The notes below the pieces were generated by a model. The model searched no databases. It saw nothing but the letters and a program-made list of their open reading frames with translations, and had not been told where the DNA came from. A DNA stretch of 16,692 nt from Proteobacteria bacterium UBA652 (GTDB taxonomy: Bacteria > Pseudomonadota > Gammaproteobacteria > Nitrosococcales > Methylophagaceae), in NCBI GenBank assembly GCA_002299915.1, contig DBOG01000059.1:1-16692 (forward strand), read 5' to 3'. This document shows positions 13,950 to 16,692 of the stretch, piece after piece (position 1 is the stretch's first letter; each line of letters begins with the position of its first letter). Both the position numbers and the translations under genes were made by a program.

Positions 13950-16180
13950 GATTTTTTATTCCGTTTAATCAAGCGCTTTAATTTTCGCTTCATCACTTGT
14001 TTTTTATCGTAATTATCCAGCGGCTTTTCCCAGCCAGCTGCAAACAATTTACCATACGCATCAAAATAGGATTGCATAAACAGCCTGCGGTTTGGCCAAT
14101 CTAGCTTATAACATGCGCGCGCCAAGTCTGTTAGGCGTTGTTTTTGGCTCAACTGTTTTCCTTGTTGCAATATACGCGCACGCCCAATGTCAATCGCAGT
14201 AACCTCAATGCCTATTTCAACATTTTTCGTCATCAGTAAATTACCACCAGACAAATCATTGTGAATAATACCTTTATCATGCATAGTGCAAATATAAATG
14301 GCTAATGCTTGATAAATATCCTCACGTCTAAAGCCTGCAAACGCTATATCGCCTTGTGCGAAGGCGGTGAAGGCCGCGCGTGCCGAGAAAGCATCGGCTA
14401 CCCATTCACACACATAATAATTGTGCCTAACTCCTGACGCTTTGATCCGTTCAAAATAGGCAATTGGCATGGGGCTATTGACCCCTCGGCGGATCATTTC
14501 GGAAGCATTATTCCAATGTCGCTGGCCTTTACTTGAGCGGAAACGATAGGTAAATTTCTTAACGCCGGTTGCCCGATTCTGTTTCACCACTAAGATTTCA
14601 TTGGGATCCAATGGATTGTTTACACTCCATACTTTATTACGCTGATCACGATGCACACCTAATTGTGGCAAGCTTAATAAGCTTGCTGGCAGCATGGCTG
14701 CTGCTTTCTCTGCTGGGTCTTCGCCCGCTTTAACGGCAACTGTTCCCTGCCAATCTCCCTCCGCCCATGGCAAGAAATCAATTCCTTCCACACTGGTAAA
14801 TATCGCGCCCTTAGGCGCAATATCCCATGCTTTCATCTGTGCGGCGGTTAAGAGTGCTGACTGATTTTGATCAAACACGATAAAAATAGGATGCTCAGTG
14901 ATGCTCATAATGGCATCTTGTCGTATACCTTGTGCCGTGAATATCTGTGCACCTGCCAGCTGCTTATCTAAATAAAGCGTTGAGAGAGGCAATATCAATC
15001 GATCTTGCATCCAGGCAATATGTAATTGCTGTTTATCTGCTGTATCAAAAATAAAATGGTTCAGCCCATTATCCGCATTCACCGCTTGCACACAACGTGC
15101 ACCCTGCAATGTCTCAATCAGCTGTTTTAAGGCATAAAAAGCGGGCTCAGGCTGCAATGCATCATACTCACCGCGCACTGCTTTATAAAAGCTCACATTA
15201 TCAATCTCGGGATAGCCCTCTGCACTATCATCAATTAAGCCATCTCGGCTACAAATTAGTGGCCCCCAATATACACGCTCTAGTGCACCACTTACCGCAA
15301 CCGTAACCAAATAGCGAACCAGATAATCGACCTTTTTCTGCTCTGGAAACACTGTCCAGCGGCTTAAGCGTTTGCTGGTCCAACAAGTGTATGTACACAT
15401 GGTTTGCATTGCACCATAGCGATGTGAAATGGCGGCAAAAATACGGGCTTTTTTAACTAAGTTTAATTTAAACAGTGGCTCCAGTAAGCGGCCAAATACC
15501 CGATGATCGTAAGCTTCTGGTTCAATCACCCGCTCAACAAACAAATTATCCGTGTGTACTACTGGCGCCATACCTTGCCGCTGGATAGCGGCTAATAAAC
15601 TTATATTAATAATCGGTTCAAAATCCGATACATTAGGCCCTGCCAAGGATATATTTTTGTCCGCTGCCATTACCGCTTGGTAGGCTATCTGCCATACTGC
15701 CAAATAACTTTGTGGTTCAAAGCCAGACCATTGCCCTCGATTAGGTGTCGTGCCTATCTCAATGTAGGCGAGCTGATCGCCATACCGAGAGACCACGGCA
15801 TTTACAAAATCTCGCCAGCGTTGCTGTGCTGCCACATCATTATCTAAGATCGCTGCGTCTTCTTTCGGCGGTAAAATATCTAACATCACCTGAAAATCAG
15901 CCTGCAATATTTTTTTCAGTAATCGTTCCGCATCACCCTCCAACGATTCATATGAAAAATTCATCCGTACATGGCGCAAACCTAGCTCTTTAAGTCGCGA
16001 AATAATATAGTCGTCTACCTGTGGATCACGAGAGGGCGCAATATTAATCCCAAAGAAATCAGCTGAAATAGTCAAGCCCGGCTCCAAAGAGGGCGTGCAA
16101 TCAAACCAAACCCGCGCTTTGATAAAGGCGGCGACCGTGTCTTTTGTCGCCTGCCAGTAATAGTGTGTAGGTGGTTTCAA
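13946..16180 (-). CDS. Fusion of a glycoside hydrolase-like domain and a Kdo/WaaP (InaA-type) LPS kinase domain
   Basis: The 744-residue product seems to have three parts. Residues about 35-360 resemble a clan GH-A (GH39-like) barrel: FGINIAPS near the start, LGLRHVRMNF, VMLDILPP, then AYIEIGTTPN (138-147) where active enzymes have a Asn-Glu-Pro-Asn type motif. About 360-480 looks like a beta-rich linker. About 510-744 is a small-kinase domain with VVK (Lys533), Glu561, RRGVNSPMPIAYFER, the catalytic loop HNDLSGGN (His640, Asp642, Asn647) and DIGRA (Asp664), as in LPS sugar kinases. The C-terminus (726-744) is strongly basic, and no signal peptide is visible, so it is probably cytoplasmic. 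The start is TTG 16180, with AGGA and GGAG upstream. The hydrolase carboxylates appear replaced. The likely role is phosphorylation of an LPS-core or other glycan sugar; the substrate is unknown. Confidence 0.75.
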   Translation of the reverse strand: MKPPTHYYWQATKDTVAAFIKARVWFDCTPSLEPGLTISADFFGINIAPSRDPQVDDYIISRLKELGLRHVRMNFSYESLEGDAERLLKKILQADFQVMLDILPPKEDAAILDNDVAAQQRWRDFVNAVVSRYGDQLAYIEIGTTPNRGQWSGFEPQSYLAVWQIAYQAVMAADKNISLAGPNVSDFEPIINISLLAAIQRQGMAPVVHTDNLFVERVIEPEAYDHRVFGRLLEPLFKLNLVKKARIFAAISHRYGAMQTMCTYTCWTSKRLSRWTVFPEQKKVDYLVRYLVTVAVSGALERVYWGPLICSRDGLIDDSAEGYPEIDNVSFYKAVRGEYDALQPEPAFYALKQLIETLQGARCVQAVNADNGLNHFIFDTADKQQLHIAWMQDRLILPLSTLYLDKQLAGAQIFTAQGIRQDAIMSITEHPIFIVFDQNQSALLTAAQMKAWDIAPKGAIFTSVEGIDFLPWAEGDWQGTVAVKAGEDPAEKAAAMLPASLLSLPQLGVHRDQRNKVWSVNNPLDPNEILVVKQNRATGVKKFTYRFRSSKGQRHWNNASEMIRRGVNSPMPIAYFERIKASGVRHNYYVCEWVADAFSARAAFTAFAQGDIAFAGFRREDIYQALAIYICTMHDKGIIHNDLSGGNLLMTKNVEIGIEVTAIDIGRARILQQGKQLSQKQRLTDLARACYKLDWPNRRLFMQSYFDAYGKLFAAGWEKPLDNYDKKQVMKRKLKRLIKRNKKS

Positions 16181-16390
16181 GTTGCTCCGATCCTAAGATT
16201 TTATACAGGTATAATGTAGCTAGAATTTTATCACACCCTTCCCCATTTTATAGCGGGTATATATGTAGTTAAGATAGCAAGCTATCTGTCACCTGCTTAA
16301 TTTTTTTGCACTTTACCATTTACATATTGTTAAAAATTAGGGATAATAGTTGGTTCTGTTAAACACATATCTTATTTTTAGGGGATAAAT
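16181..16390. promoter_or_regulatory. Divergent intergenic region: rpsT promoter and kinase-operon leader
   Basis: On the + strand, TTTACA (16319-16324) and GATAAT (16342-16347) are 17 bases apart, a good sigma70 promoter for rpsT with a start near 16354 and a leader of about 37 bases. On the - strand a TATAAA (16252-16247) is a weak candidate -10 for the kinase-xthA-ampG operon, without a convincing -35. GATAGC-AA-GCTATC (16273-16286) is a short palindrome of unknown role between the two. Confidence 0.6.
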
Positions 16391-16651
16391 TTGGCCAATT
16401 CAGCACAAGCACTTAAACGCGCACGTCAAGCGGAAAAACACCGTGTGCACAACGTAGATCTACGGAGCGCAATGCGTACAAAGCTTAAAGCAGTTGATGT
16501 TGCGATTGAAGCAGGTGATAAAAAAGCGGCGACTGAAGCATTGAAAGCAGCTGTCCCACACGTTGACCGTTTAGCGCGTAAAGGCATTCTCCATATGAAT
16601 AATGCAGCACGTAAGAAAAGCCGTTTGAACACTGCAATTCGCGCATTGTAA
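16391..16651 (+). CDS. rpsT: 30S ribosomal protein S20
   Basis: S20 binds 16S rRNA early in 30S assembly. The 86-residue product is the normal length. It begins MANSAQALKRARQAEKHR and is rich in Lys, Arg and Ala, with KAAVPHVDRLARKGILHMNNAARKKSRL near the C-terminus, all typical. The start codon is TTG, preceded by AGGGG (16380-16384) with a six-base gap. E. coli rpsT also starts with UUG, and that weak codon is part of S20 autoregulation there, so a similar control is plausible. It is transcribed alone from the promoter at 16319-16347 and diverges from the kinase operon. Confidence 0.97.
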   Translation: MANSAQALKRARQAEKHRVHNVDLRSAMRTKLKAVDVAIEAGDKKAATEALKAAVPHVDRLARKGILHMNNAARKKSRLNTAIRAL

Positions 16652-16672
16652 GAAAATACAATCATACGATTA

Positions 16673-16692
16673 TAAAAAAACCGGCAATTGCC
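16673..16692 (+). terminator. Probable rpsT terminator, cut by the window edge
   Basis: After the rpsT stop there is an A-run followed by CCGGCAATTGCC (16681-16692), containing the perfect palindrome GGCAATTGCC. An A-run leading into a GC stem is the left half of a typical bidirectional intrinsic terminator. The expected completing bases and T-run lie beyond the window. Confidence 0.5.

Noticed and set aside
16273..16286. GATAGC-AA-GCTATC as a terminator
   Set aside because: The stem is short with a two-base loop and the T-run begins only 13 bases later; at most a possible operator.

Overview
This is a gene-dense, moderate-GC chromosomal segment, most likely from a gammaproteobacterium. The clues are the block rpoN-hpf-ptsN-hprK-rapZ-EIIA-HPr-EI, AmpG, a 284-residue RapZ, a UUG-started rpsT, and an SAH-riboswitch-type leader of the kind known from beta/gammaproteobacteria. 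A Cardiobacteriales-like or other non-enteric lineage is a guess only. No insertion sequence, phage, CRISPR array or tRNA is visible, and no gene-free stretch exceeds 300 bases.

Region 1 (1-5374, + strand) is a methyl-cycle operon. A sigma70-like promoter (35-62) fires just ahead of an SAH riboswitch aptamer (about 71-141). Next come metK, a REP-like dyad, ahcY and metF. They are followed, without a clear break, by the permease and ATPase of an oxyanion (probably tungstate) ABC transporter, tupB-tupC. The transporter's substrate-binding protein is not in the window.

Region 2 (5450-11593, + strand) is the sigma54/PTS regulatory cluster: rpoN, hpf, ptsN, a short hprK, rapZ, a mannose-family EIIA, HPr and ptsI. 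Many genes are joined by ATGA overlaps. There is no EIIB or EIIC, so the phosphorelay looks regulatory rather than sugar-transporting here. HprK is reduced to its catalytic domain and has an altered family signature.

Region 3 (16180-11614, - strand) is a tightly coupled three-gene operon. Its first gene encodes a 744-residue protein that joins a glycoside-hydrolase-like (clan GH-A-like) domain to a Kdo/WaaP/InaA-type LPS kinase domain. It is followed by an exonuclease III family gene (xthA) and ampG, each overlapping the previous gene by ATGA. The operon runs convergently into ptsI with only 20 bases between stop codons.

Region 4 (16181-16692) is the divergent intergenic region with a good promoter for rpsT (ribosomal protein S20, TTG start), rpsT itself, and the start of what looks like a terminator cut by the window edge.

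The best candidate for something undescribed is the GH-like/LPS-kinase fusion, whose hydrolase part appears to lack both expected catalytic carboxylates. Next is the SAH riboswitch placed ahead of metK, with an interpretable ON-switch expression platform.
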